NCBI RefSeq assembly: GCF_021028995.1
Contig: NZ_JAJJZG010000012.1
Coordinates: 44,203 to 108,202, forward strand
DNA length: 64,000 nt
Direction: 5' to 3'
DNA from: Halobacterium sp. KA-4
Lineage (GTDB): Archaea > Halobacteriota > Halobacteria > Halobacteriales > Halobacteriaceae
Below the pieces are notes generated by a model. That model was not told the origin of the DNA and did no database searches. It was given only the letters and a program-made list of their open reading frames with translations. Below are positions 1 to 7,156 of the stretch, piece after piece; positions within the stretch are counted from its first letter, which is position 1, and every line of letters begins with the position of its first letter. The position numbers and the translations under genes are program-made.

Positions 1-233
1 TTCAGGTGGGTTGGTGAGACGTAGATGACGGCGACGCCAAAGCCAAGCCCGCCAGCAACGAACGGGAGGGCCAGTGATTCGATCCCGGTGAGGCCCGCGA
101 TAAACAGCCCAATAATGGGGAAGGCGATGACCATGCCAACGTCTCCTTCCTCGATATTGAGATACGGGATGCGGCTCTCCTCGCCGAACTGATCCATGAT
201 ACGCCGTGCGGCTGCGTCTTGATCTGCTGACAT
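1..233 (-). CDS. VirB3-like small membrane protein of conjugation module (partial)
   Basis: The gene starts at an ATG on the minus strand (complement of 231-233) and runs off the left edge, so about 77 N-terminal residues are visible. After a charged acidic N terminus (MSADQDAAARRIMDQF) there are two closely spaced hydrophobic segments. Its start lies 2 nt after the stop of the upstream 371-aa membrane protein, so the two are translationally coupled. Size, two-helix topology and place after a VirB6-like protein resemble VirB3, which usually precedes a VirB4 ATPase; that ATPase would lie outside the window. The VirB3 assignment is inferred from context and topology, not from sequence motif. 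Confidence 0.6.
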   Translation of the reverse strand, partial: MSADQDAAARRIMDQFGEESRIPYLNIEEGDVGMVIAFPIIGLFIAGLTGIESLALPFVAGGLGFGVAVIYVSPTHL

Positions 234-235
234 TG

Positions 236-1351
236 TTAGTGGATTCCTCGATCAAACTCCATCCCACGGTCGTCACTCGCCGATTCCGCTGTCGCTCCAC
301 CAGGGTCATTCTCTGTTCGACGGTACGATGGCGTCCCGCCATCGTCTCCTCCATGCCCACCGCGGGCAGCCGCTTTTTGCGCGACGGCGTGGCCAGCGGC
401 GGCTTTCGGCCCCCACCGAGCGGCGGTCGTCGCGACGCCGGCGCCACCGACGTAGGCTCCAGCGGCGACACCGCCAACGAGTGCTGCGCCTTTCGTTGCA
501 CCGCCGACGACTTTGGCCGTCAACGGGGTCGCGTATTTGAACGTCTTCCACGTGATGTAGAGGGCGACCAGCGGGAGGGACGCAGCAACGAGATATTTGA
601 GAAACGCTGTTCCTGGTGTGAGAGTCCCACCGCCGTAGATCAAGTCGTACCCCTTGAGGACCATCGCTGCCGGGAGCGGGAGGACAGCCAACGGGACAAA
701 CCGTTTGCAGAACCCCATCGCGATATCGGATACGACCGGAATATTTCCGTAGGCCAGTGCAAATGCAATCGGCATTCCGTACAGGTAGACATACAGCAGA
801 ATCATCCGGATGTAGAACAGCGCCTCCAGCGCCCACATCGAGATTCCACCAATCACGGCAAACAATAGCCCCAGTCCGGGGTTTGTGATAGATACCTCCA
901 AGAATCCAATCATCGCCTCCGTAACCGAGGAAAGCTCCGGCATCAGGGCGATAGTGAATCCGTCAACGAGGTAGAGTGCAAGAGTTCCAACCCAATACCA
1001 CGTAATGATTAGAAAAGCACCGACCCAGGCCGTCTTCTTCGTTTTTCGGGCTTCGTAGGTACTTCCAATATTGAAGATCCGAACCGTGTGACGGCCCTGA
1101 ACGCTCATCACGAGGAGCAAGAGGGCAACCAGCATGATTTCGCCGCCGATGAGAGCATCGTGAATCGCTGGCCAGGGTGCATTGGTTGGTTCACCGAAGA
1201 CAAAAGCTCCGTTCGTCTCTGGAGTAGGTGTCCCGAACATTCCCTCAGTCAGAGTTTCATACCCTGATCTGAGACCGTCCATGAACAGCCCAATGAACCA
1301 CTCAACGACGCCCTTGATACCCTCAAGGACGACATCAATGAGATCGACCAT
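236..1351 (-). CDS. VirB6/TrbL-like polytopic membrane protein
   Basis: A 371-aa protein with about six to seven hydrophobic segments between residues 5 and 290, followed by a glycine/alanine-rich and then charged hydrophilic C-terminal tail of about 80 residues. Topology and tail resemble VirB6/TrbL-type inner-membrane channel components of type IV secretion and archaeal conjugation-like clusters; there is no catalytic motif. It lies in an operon of minus-strand genes with 2-nt gaps, between a Tat lipoprotein and the VirB3-like gene. The role, part of a DNA-transfer channel in the cytoplasmic membrane, is inferred from these neighbours. Confidence 0.6.
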   Translation of the reverse strand: MVDLIDVVLEGIKGVVEWFIGLFMDGLRSGYETLTEGMFGTPTPETNGAFVFGEPTNAPWPAIHDALIGGEIMLVALLLLVMSVQGRHTVRIFNIGSTYEARKTKKTAWVGAFLIITWYWVGTLALYLVDGFTIALMPELSSVTEAMIGFLEVSITNPGLGLLFAVIGGISMWALEALFYIRMILLYVYLYGMPIAFALAYGNIPVVSDIAMGFCKRFVPLAVLPLPAAMVLKGYDLIYGGGTLTPGTAFLKYLVAASLPLVALYITWKTFKYATPLTAKVVGGATKGAALVGGVAAGAYVGGAGVATTAARWGPKAAAGHAVAQKAAARGGHGGDDGGTPSYRRTENDPGGATAESASDDRGMEFDRGIH

Positions 1352-1353
1352 CG

Positions 1354-2190
1354 TTATACCTCAGTGATCGTGACCTCACAATCAGTCATATCGCCGGAAC
1401 CAGTGTATTGAACGTTGTAGGTGCTTGAGACCTGATTTCCACCGACCCCTGTCTCAACGATAACAGTAAACTGGCCACTATTCCCGTCTGGGGAGCATCC
1501 CATCCCGTCCTCAGTTTCTGTACCGAACGGAAACGAACTACTGAACAGGTCGGCCGTCTCACCAGGGGAGACTACTACCCGGTCGGTTTCGTGCATTCCA
1601 CTGCCTCTGGGGTTCTCAATTGGATTGGGAACGTCCCCGGAGAAGATTAGTTCAGTTATCGCTTCCGGACCGCTTCCTGTGTTCTCTACCGTGACGAATG
1701 CCTCGCCATTCTTGATCCGGTCTGTCTCGGATTCACCATAGACTTCGTCCCACGGCTTATCTGGATTATTCCGATAAAGTCCAACATCCTGTATCTGAAT
1801 CTCGGGATGGAGTTCAGTCGTGATCTCAACTACTGTCTCCTCGCCTTTCAACGCGAGTACGCGGTACTCACCGGGGGCATACGCGGTGCCAATCTCGAAT
1901 GAGACCTGCTGAGCACCTGCGGCTACGTCACGCTTTCCGAATAGCTCGCCGTTCGGCTGGATGAGGTTGACTTGGTCGATGTCGGTCTCTTCGGAGAGTT
2001 CGACGACGAGTGTTGTCCCCTCGACAGCGACACGTGTGAGTGGGCCGTTGCCATCTGGAGAGGTCGTTCCGTCACTAGGCGTCCCAGAACCGCCATTGTC
2101 GTTCAGACAGCCAGCGACGCTCACGAGGGCGGCACCTGCGACTGTTCGGAGGGCGGTTCGCCGACTGATGTGTGGGTGGTTTCTAGTCAT
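1354..2190 (-). CDS. Tat-secreted lipoprotein of conjugation module
   Basis: The start was placed at the ATG at 2190, 2 nt after the stop of the 578-aa gene, because this puts a Tat signal with lipobox (RRTALRT then VSVAGC) directly at the N terminus; a longer reading adds 41 residues without signal character. The mature part is about 255 aa, beta-rich and acidic, with a low-complexity Ser/Thr/Gly linker after the lipid-modified Cys. Two Cys near the C terminus (MGCSPDG and MTDCEV) could form a disulfide. No enzymatic motif is seen. Expected to sit on the outer face of the membrane as an accessory of the neighbouring surface and VirB6-like proteins. Confidence 0.65.
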   Translation of the reverse strand: MTRNHPHISRRTALRTVAGAALVSVAGCLNDNGGSGTPSDGTTSPDGNGPLTRVAVEGTTLVVELSEETDIDQVNLIQPNGELFGKRDVAAGAQQVSFEIGTAYAPGEYRVLALKGEETVVEITTELHPEIQIQDVGLYRNNPDKPWDEVYGESETDRIKNGEAFVTVENTGSGPEAITELIFSGDVPNPIENPRGSGMHETDRVVVSPGETADLFSSSFPFGTETEDGMGCSPDGNSGQFTVIVETGVGGNQVSSTYNVQYTGSGDMTDCEVTITEV

Positions 2191-2192
2191 GA

Positions 2193-3929
2193 CTATGGGT
2201 TCCGTTGGAAGATGTCTTCTGGACCAAGCATTCGGAGGAGTCGCTTGCCTGCGTAGAACATCACAATAAACGGGATGAGCTGCCAGCCGACCTCGAAAAT
2301 GAACGCGAACCAACCGTCAATGGTGCCGAGCGGATGCCACCGAGCAGTTGCCGTCGCACTCACATACGCGGGGTCGTGCCCGAGCCACGAACCCGGATGG
2401 TACCGAGCCGTGTAGATACCCGGCTTGTCGATCGTCACAATCGCTACCCCGGAGGCGTTGGTCTCAACACGTTGCTCCGCGATGGTGATGTACCCGTTGC
2501 GAGTGTTCCCGCCGATTGGATATCGTCGGTCGGGATCGCTGAGCACGATTGGTGCGCCGGTCTCGTTATCCCGGAGCTCGATGCGGAGTGTGGCCTGGCT
2601 TTCGTTCTGCTGGAGCACCTCAACAGTCAGATTACTGCGCCGGAGCTGCCGCTCTGAGCCAGCGTCAGGTGCCACAATCGAGGCGTTCACACCCCGCACG
2701 ATCCCCGCTACTTGGAGGGCGTTGCGGTCGACGTTCTCCGCGCGAACCGCAACACCGTACGTTGTCGTGTACGACTGGTTGACGATGTCGATGTTGATGT
2801 TCTCACCGAGCGTGCCGACCGGAGACGGTCGGTCAGTGCCCCAGGTGTCGATGATCTCTGGGCCATCGCGAACTGGTTCAGCACGCGGGCCGATTCGCGA
2901 CGGATACGCGTGAACATAGACCGGAATCGCGTCAGACTCGACGGTGGCGCTGTCGGTCCGGTTCGACCTGACGAGTGTATCCCAGTTGGTGTTCCGAGCG
3001 GTGTAGAACCGCCAGACGCCACGCACTCGTGCGCTTCCATTCTCCGTGAGCGTGTACCCCTGCCACGGTCTGGACTGGAAGATAGCCACACCAGCGTCAC
3101 CATTGGGGTACTCGGCGTAGTAGGGGTACGCCGAGAGGTCGTAAATCTCGACGGCGATCGAATCCGAGACGTTGAGCGATTCGGTTCGGTACGTGACCTC
3201 GACATCGGTCTCGTCGCCTCGGTCGATTCGCGTGGTCTTCTTCAACCGGACGCTGATCTCGGCTTCGAGCGTGAGGTTTGCACTCCAGTCGTCCTCGATC
3301 TGGTAGTCGAGGGCCGGCGTGTGCGAGCCGTCGCTCTCGACGATGGTTTCGCCGTCCTTCTGCAATCGAACCTCCTCGACCTCGTTGCTCGTGAGCGACC
3401 ACTCGATCGTCGTGTTCCCCGAAGAGCTTCCGTTCGGGACGCGAACACGATAGTCAACGAACCCCCGCATCGTGCCGTTCGGCGCGATATAGAGCGGGGT
3501 TTCACCCGACTCCAAGTGACCTCGCGTCGACGGCTGCACTGCGAACACCGTGGCGTGGGCGTCCTCGATGAACACCCCGTCTTCGAGCGACGCGTGGCGC
3601 GGATACACGGACGTATCCGACCCACCGGCTTCGAGATCAGCGAAGTCGTTTTGCGTCCACGTTGCAGCTGTCGCCGGCGGGCGCGTGAACGTGATGTCCG
3701 TCCCGTTTGCGAGTTGGTGCATCGCGGTCCGGCTCTCGCCGTAGCGCTGCTGATACTCCTCCTGGCTGATGTATTTGTCCGCGTCGCGAGACCACAGCGT
3801 CGCTGATTCATTCTCAGTGAGCCCATTCCCCTCCGTGCCTGGCCGTGGCGGGCTTGCAGTGACGAGACCCGTGACTAAACTCGTCACGAACAGGGCGGCC
3901 ATTAGCACGGAGAGCTCTCGTTGTTTCAT
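2193..3929 (-). CDS. Large surface protein with C-terminal membrane anchor
   Basis: A 578-aa secreted protein: signal peptide at residues 1-26, a long Asn/Thr-rich extracellular region carrying many N-glycosylation sequons (NGT, NTT, NLT, NVS, NRT), beta-rich repeats, and one transmembrane helix near the C terminus (around residues 540-560) followed by a short basic tail. No catalytic motif is recognised. It sits between the pilin-like gene and the Tat lipoprotein in one minus-strand operon. Inferred role: surface component of the conjugation-like apparatus, for example cell contact. The large plus-strand ORF overlapping it (2712-3806) is an antisense GC artefact. Confidence 0.6.
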   Translation of the reverse strand: MKQRELSVLMAALFVTSLVTGLVTASPPRPGTEGNGLTENESATLWSRDADKYISQEEYQQRYGESRTAMHQLANGTDITFTRPPATAATWTQNDFADLEAGGSDTSVYPRHASLEDGVFIEDAHATVFAVQPSTRGHLESGETPLYIAPNGTMRGFVDYRVRVPNGSSSGNTTIEWSLTSNEVEEVRLQKDGETIVESDGSHTPALDYQIEDDWSANLTLEAEISVRLKKTTRIDRGDETDVEVTYRTESLNVSDSIAVEIYDLSAYPYYAEYPNGDAGVAIFQSRPWQGYTLTENGSARVRGVWRFYTARNTNWDTLVRSNRTDSATVESDAIPVYVHAYPSRIGPRAEPVRDGPEIIDTWGTDRPSPVGTLGENINIDIVNQSYTTTYGVAVRAENVDRNALQVAGIVRGVNASIVAPDAGSERQLRRSNLTVEVLQQNESQATLRIELRDNETGAPIVLSDPDRRYPIGGNTRNGYITIAEQRVETNASGVAIVTIDKPGIYTARYHPGSWLGHDPAYVSATATARWHPLGTIDGWFAFIFEVGWQLIPFIVMFYAGKRLLRMLGPEDIFQRNP

Positions 3930-3957
3930 GGGGGCTCGCGACGGGGGTGGTAGTCAC

Positions 3958-4380
3958 CTACCAAGGGGCGAGGTCGACGCACTGCGCCAGCGGGAGGTTC
4001 ATCATCGACCCAGCGACGGTGTAGAGTGGTCCGAGGGCGACGAGGACGACCGCGGACTTCATCGCCGACCGTTTGTGGCGCTTGAGGCCCTTCTTCTGCT
4101 CGGGCGTAATCGTGAACATCTCGATAAGGGAGTCGGCCTGCCACACGACTGCGAGGCCGACAATGCCCAGCGCCGTGGTAAGCTGGAAGAAGCCCTCGAT
4201 CATGCTGGGGAGGTTGTCCGCACTACAGACGGCATTCGTCTGTGCGGCGGCGGGTTCCACAGCGAACAGGCTCAGGGCGACGACGATGAACATAGCTTGC
4301 CTGGGAAGCCTACTCGATGCCGTGGACTGGCTGTCGGGGCGATTCGAAGCCGTCTCGGAGGGCGTATTGTCCTGTGACAT
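3958..4380 (-). CDS. VirB2-like pilin/small membrane protein
   Basis: 140 aa. A hydrophilic Ser/Thr/Pro-rich N terminus (about 28 residues) is followed by a signal-like hydrophobic stretch ending in EPAAAQ, then two transmembrane helices separated by a basic loop (KKGLKRHKRS). Two Cys flank the helices (AVCSAD and AQCVD) and could form an extracellular disulfide. Signal peptide plus two helices and a positively charged cytoplasmic loop is the topology of VirB2/TraA-type conjugative pilins. It is the second gene of the cluster, 6 nt after the preceding stop. The pilin role is inferred from topology and context only. Confidence 0.5.
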   Translation of the reverse strand: MSQDNTPSETASNRPDSQSTASSRLPRQAMFIVVALSLFAVEPAAAQTNAVCSADNLPSMIEGFFQLTTALGIVGLAVVWQADSLIEMFTITPEQKKGLKRHKRSAMKSAVVLVALGPLYTVAGSMMNLPLAQCVDLAPW

Positions 4381-4386
4381 AGCGGG

Positions 4387-4674
4387 TTACTCCTCTGCGT
4401 CGTCGACGAGTGCTTTCAGATCAGCGTAGCGGTTGGTCTCGTCGACGAGTGCTTTCAGATCAGCGTAGCGGTTGGTCTCGTCGACGATCTCGTCTTTCGT
4501 GTAGCCCTGTTCGCGGGCCCGTTCGAAGAGATCTCGAAGCTCGTCGGGGTCGACGTCGCGAAGCTCCATCTCATCTCGGAGGGCGCGGCGATAGAGGGCG
4601 GAACCGTTGATATGGCTGTTCCACGTCAGGTACAGATCATCGATGTCTTCGATGGTGACTGCCCGTGTGATCAT
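4387..4674 (-). CDS. Small hypothetical protein with internal tandem duplication
   Basis: 95 aa from the ATG at 4674 (an in-frame GTG at 4695 would add 7 residues). The protein is charged and helical, with no membrane segment. Near the C terminus a 13-residue unit (DETNRYADLKALV) occurs twice in tandem, matching an exact 39-bp DNA duplication. It is the first gene of the minus-strand conjugation-like operon, so could be an operon-specific regulator or accessory protein; no DNA-binding motif is evident. Function unknown. Confidence 0.55.
   Translation of the reverse strand: MITRAVTIEDIDDLYLTWNSHINGSALYRRALRDEMELRDVDPDELRDLFERAREQGYTKDEIVDETNRYADLKALVDETNRYADLKALVDDAEE
4402..4479 (-). repeat. 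Exact 39-bp tandem duplication inside a gene
   Basis: The 39-bp units 4402-4440 and 4441-4479 are identical and adjacent. They are in frame and encode two copies of DETNRYADLKALV at the C terminus of the small protein at 4387-4674. A third, diverging start of the unit follows (gtcgacga). Complete identity suggests a recent slippage or recombination event. Confidence 0.9.
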
Positions 4675-4781
4675 ATGTGCGGGGTGGGTATGCACCGGTT
4701 GAGCCCCGGTCCATGGTGGTGCGTTAGCTAGAAGATCGGTATATGCTTTCTGGCCACCAACTGGCGCAAAAATCTAAAGTA

Positions 4782-4790
4782 AATTATAAC
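4782..4790 (-). promoter_or_regulatory. Candidate TATA element for conjugation operon
   Basis: On the minus strand an AT-rich ttataattt element stands in a GC-rich context upstream of the operon beginning at 4674. The distance to the ATG (about 110 nt) implies a leader if this is the promoter; a second TATA-like sequence (gcatata) at 4740-4746 would give a leader of about 40 nt. Either is possible. Confidence 0.3.
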
Positions 4791-4821
4791 CGGAGAGCTC
4801 GTTCACCTCGCAAGGGCACAG

Positions 4822-4862
4822 TTAACCAACAATGGGGCTAGATACCGTTGTCTGTTGGTTAA
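4822..4862. repeat. Inverted repeat downstream of xseB
   Basis: Arms ttaaccaaca (4822-4831) and tgttggttaa (4853-4862) are perfect 10-bp complements separated by 21 nt. The repeat lies just after the xseB stop and about 30 nt upstream of the candidate TATA element of the conjugation operon, so it could be an operator for that operon or a 3' end structure of xseBA mRNA. Confidence 0.55.
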
Positions 4863-4877
4863 GGTTAGGATGGCACT

Positions 4878-5060
4878 CTACTCGAGTTCCACGACCTCTC
4901 CACGCCCGTTGTCGAGGATTTCTCGCACCTCGGCCAAGAGTTCCTGACCCTCCTCGTGGAGCCTTGTCCCTTCATCAAGGTCACACTCGTCCGCATCGAG
5001 CTGTTTAATGATTTCTTCGACACGGGCCAGCCGGTCGTGGATCTCTTGGTCGTTTGCCAC
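4878..5060 (-). CDS. xseB: Exodeoxyribonuclease VII small subunit
   Basis: 60 aa from the GTG at 5060 (starting VANDQEIHDRL), chosen because it follows the xseA stop by 2 nt, the same coupling spacing seen elsewhere in this cluster; an upstream ATG at 5081 would overlap xseA. The sequence is a short acidic helical protein with the XseB pattern: an N-terminal helix RVEEIIKQLDA, then LDEGTRLHEEGQELLAEVREIL. In the family it binds the large subunit to form exonuclease VII, which degrades single-stranded DNA from both ends. Gene order xseA-xseB supports the call. Confidence 0.8.
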   Translation of the reverse strand: MANDQEIHDRLARVEEIIKQLDADECDLDEGTRLHEEGQELLAEVREILDNGRGEVVELE

Positions 5061-5062
5061 GC

Positions 5063-6106
5063 TTAGATCACCCCCAACCAAAGCCCAGTGATGGCCAACA
5101 ACAGCAACAGCAGCACAGCGATTGCGGCCTTGTAGTAGACCGGCGGGAGCCCCTCGGGTGCGGCCGCCTCGTCGACTGCTTCGGCAAGTTCTTGTTCGTG
5201 TTCGTGCTCCTGCTGGAAGGTTTCGTACGCGGCGTCGAGTTGCTGGGCCAGCGGCTTGACCTCGCCCGCGAAGAACTCCTCGCGGGAATTCACGATATAC
5301 TCGCCAGCGGCCGTCGGCGTGATCGTCGCCACATCCGCGACTTGATCGGCGATTAACCGGTCGTCAGTATGCCCGATCGCCGTGACGGTCGGGGTGTTCG
5401 CGGTGAAGATAGCTTCCGCGACCCGCTCGGTGTTGAACGCCTGGAGGTTCGAATCACTCCCGCCACCGCGACCGACGATAATCGCGTCAACGTCCTCGGA
5501 GCGGTCCAGATGGTGGATGCCGTTCGCGATGGACGTGGGTGCCTCCGACCCCTGGACGGTGGCGTCCTTCACCAGGATGTCGACGGTAGGGTCCTGTTCG
5601 TGGATCGCGTTCTGGATGTCATAGCGGGCATCGCCACGGAGGGAGGTTACGACACCAACCCGCTCTGGGAACGCCGGCGGGCGCTGTTTCTGCTCGTCGT
5701 CGAACCAACCACGTTCTTCGAGTTCGCTTCGCAGTCGCTCGACGGCGGCCGCCTGGTCGCCGTCGCCGACGACGATCACCTCCCACGGCTTGAGATCGAT
5801 TTTCCCACCCTCAGTCCAGTAGTCGATATCGCCTTCGAGGATGACTTCGGTGCCGTCCTCAAGGTCGGCGTCCATTCCCCGGTAGCGGTTCGCCCAGAGC
5901 ATACAGGGGAGCTCGGCGTCGCCGTCGGTCAGGGTGAAATAGAGGGCGGTACTGTTCTGATGGAGATCCGTGACCTCGCCAATACAGCGGACGCCGTTGA
6001 GGGCAGGCGTGTCCTGGACGACTGATGCAATTCGGTCGTTCAGCTCTTGGACTGAAAGAACATTCCCGGACAGGGCATCATCTACCTCCCGTTCGGCATC
6101 AGCCAT
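5063..6106 (-). CDS. xseA: Exodeoxyribonuclease VII large subunit with C-terminal membrane helix
   Basis: 347 aa. An N-terminal OB-fold (about 15-110, including VRCIGEVTDLHQNSTALYFTL) is followed by the catalytic domain. Residues corresponding to the E. coli active site appear present: Asp in GDARYDIQNAI, Arg in GRGGGSDSNLQAFN, and His and Asp in GHTDDRLIADQVAD. Compared with E. coli XseA (about 456 aa) the long coiled coil is shortened, and the protein ends in an unusual hydrophobic helix (residues about 325-345, AIAVLLLLLLAITGLWL), predicting membrane attachment. It is coupled to xseB and lies directly upstream of the conjugation-like operon, so a role in processing single-stranded DNA at the membrane is plausible but inferred. 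Confidence 0.85.
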   Translation of the reverse strand: MADAEREVDDALSGNVLSVQELNDRIASVVQDTPALNGVRCIGEVTDLHQNSTALYFTLTDGDAELPCMLWANRYRGMDADLEDGTEVILEGDIDYWTEGGKIDLKPWEVIVVGDGDQAAAVERLRSELEERGWFDDEQKQRPPAFPERVGVVTSLRGDARYDIQNAIHEQDPTVDILVKDATVQGSEAPTSIANGIHHLDRSEDVDAIIVGRGGGSDSNLQAFNTERVAEAIFTANTPTVTAIGHTDDRLIADQVADVATITPTAAGEYIVNSREEFFAGEVKPLAQQLDAAYETFQQEHEHEQELAEAVDEAAAPEGLPPVYYKAAIAVLLLLLLAITGLWLGVI

Positions 6107-6191
6107 CGCACTAACTTAAGACGGGGAGAGCAGATTCAAAAATGTACCCCTCAGTGCCAGTGTACCCTGCCAACTGTTCTGTGTCCTTGAA

Positions 6192-6752
6192 TTACTCTAG
6201 TAACCCGAGATCAGTAAGCCGATTTTCGATCACTGTAAGCGCTTGTTCAGCATCGTCAAGCTGTTTTCCGCCCGTGATGACGAGCTTGCCACTCCCGAAG
6301 AGGAGTGCGACGACGTCCGGGTCGTCAAGCCGGTAGACGAGCCCCGGGAACTGCTCCGGTTCGTATTCGATGTGTTCGAGACCTAGGCCGATCGCAATCG
6401 CATTCAAATTGAGTGTGTGGTCGAGGTCCCCACTTGAGACAATATTTTGGATTTCGATATCTGGGGTGGTAGCGACATCGACACCCAATTCACGGAGCTC
6501 GTCGAAGACGTATTCCAACGCAGTCGTCACATTGTCGACGCTTTTTGCACCCGTACAGACGACTTTCCCCGAGCGGAAAATGAGCGCTGCGGCTTTGGGA
6601 TCATGCATCCGATACACGAGTCCAGGGAAGTTATCGGGATCGTAGTCGGTGGCCCCTAAATCCTCAGAAAGTGTTTCGAGATCGAGTTCTTGACCGATAT
6701 CGGACGACGCAACCACATTCTCGACTTGAATTGATTCGGCTGTGACACTCAT
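6192..6752 (-). CDS. tbp: TATA-box-binding protein (first copy)
   Basis: 186 aa with the two imperfect direct repeats of the TBP saddle: repeat 1 about residues 8-95 (VENVVASSDIGQELDLETL, YDPDNFPGLVYR, ALIFRSGKVVCTGAKS) and repeat 2 about 100-186 (IQNIVSSGDLDHTLNLNAI, YEPEQFPGLVYR, LLFGSGKLVITGGK). It binds TATA elements and recruits TFB and RNA polymerase. Haloarchaea carry several TBP paralogues that combine with different TFBs. A second copy is at 54684-55250 and a TFB at 12712-13641. A TATA-like ttttaa stands about 29 nt before the ATG, consistent with a leaderless transcript. Confidence 0.95.
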   Translation of the reverse strand: MSVTAESIQVENVVASSDIGQELDLETLSEDLGATDYDPDNFPGLVYRMHDPKAAALIFRSGKVVCTGAKSVDNVTTALEYVFDELRELGVDVATTPDIEIQNIVSSGDLDHTLNLNAIAIGLGLEHIEYEPEQFPGLVYRLDDPDVVALLFGSGKLVITGGKQLDDAEQALTVIENRLTDLGLLE

Positions 6753-6777
6753 GGGAGTACCTTCCTGTCACAACCCC

Positions 6778-6784
6778 CTTAAAA
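6778..6784 (-). promoter_or_regulatory. TATA element of tbp (first copy)
   Basis: The minus strand reads ccccgttttaaggggg with TATA-like ttttaa centred about 29 nt upstream of the tbp ATG at 6752, the spacing of haloarchaeal leaderless promoters. Confidence 0.5.
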
Positions 6785-6823
6785 CGGGGAGTGACTTCGA
6801 GCGTTGGTGTAGTTCCTTCCGAA

Positions 6824-6991
6824 TTAGAGGTCGCGGGGCTGGACCGTCTTCCGGTCGTTGGCCTCAGCACGCTTTGCGGCGTCGTCGAGCAGTTCGGCGA
6901 CCTCTTCGTTGAGGGCGTCGTAGAAATCTGCCGAGACGTTGTGGTCCGAGAGCGCATCCTTCACGGCTGCTTTGACGATCAGGTCAGACAT
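6824..6991 (-). CDS. DUF1931-type histone-fold small protein
   Basis: A 55-aa protein (starting MSDLIVKAAVKDAL, ending AEANDRKTVQPRDL) that is too short for common ORF thresholds. The sequence has helix-loop-helix histone-fold character, with a terminal motif (RKTVQPRDL) like the end of helix 2/loop in archaeal histones and TAF-like proteins. Short haloarchaeal proteins of this type are annotated as DUF1931 (recalled, not searched). A strong promoter precedes it. It may be a small chromatin or dimerisation protein; target unknown. It lies between tbp and the zinc ATPase, transcribed in the same direction as tbp. Confidence 0.75.
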   Translation of the reverse strand: MSDLIVKAAVKDALSDHNVSADFYDALNEEVAELLDDAAKRAEANDRKTVQPRDL

Positions 6992-7017
6992 TCCATCGCG
7001 GAGTTCTCCTGTCCGCC

Positions 7018-7030
7018 ATATAAAGGTTCG
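7018..7030 (-). promoter_or_regulatory. BRE/TATA promoter of the DUF1931 gene
   Basis: The minus strand reads cgaacctttatat: a B recognition element (cgaac) directly followed by tttatat, centred 30 nt before the ATG at 6991. This is a near-ideal haloarchaeal promoter for a transcript with almost no leader. Confidence 0.65.
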
Positions 7031-7122
7031 AAGCCCTCACTGCAATATAGCCGGCCGTAGCTATTATCCTATCCAACAGATTTTAATAACTATTGTTAAT
7101 AAATTGCCGCTATATAGCAGTC

Positions 7123-7132
7123 GATTTAATAA
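7123..7132 (+). promoter_or_regulatory. TATA element of the zinc ATPase operon
   Basis: gatttaataa lies 25-34 nt before the ATG at 7157, fitting a leaderless transcript. Just upstream is a perfect 10-bp palindrome gctatatagc (about 7109-7118) and a further AT-rich stretch (7079-7103) that could hold a metal-regulator operator. Confidence 0.5.
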
Positions 7133-7156
7133 GTCTGTGGAGCTACGACCTACATA

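Noticed and set aside
2712..3806. 364-aa open frame antisense to the surface protein gene
   Set aside because: Arg/Asp/Val-rich shadow frame typical of GC-rich DNA; no start context or domain, and the opposite strand encodes a clear secreted protein with signal peptide and sequons.
7079..7103. Apparent AT-rich inverted repeat before the zinc ATPase gene
   Set aside because: ttaataac and gttaataa are not true complements over their full length; only the short palindrome gctatatagc nearby is exact, so no operator is claimed.
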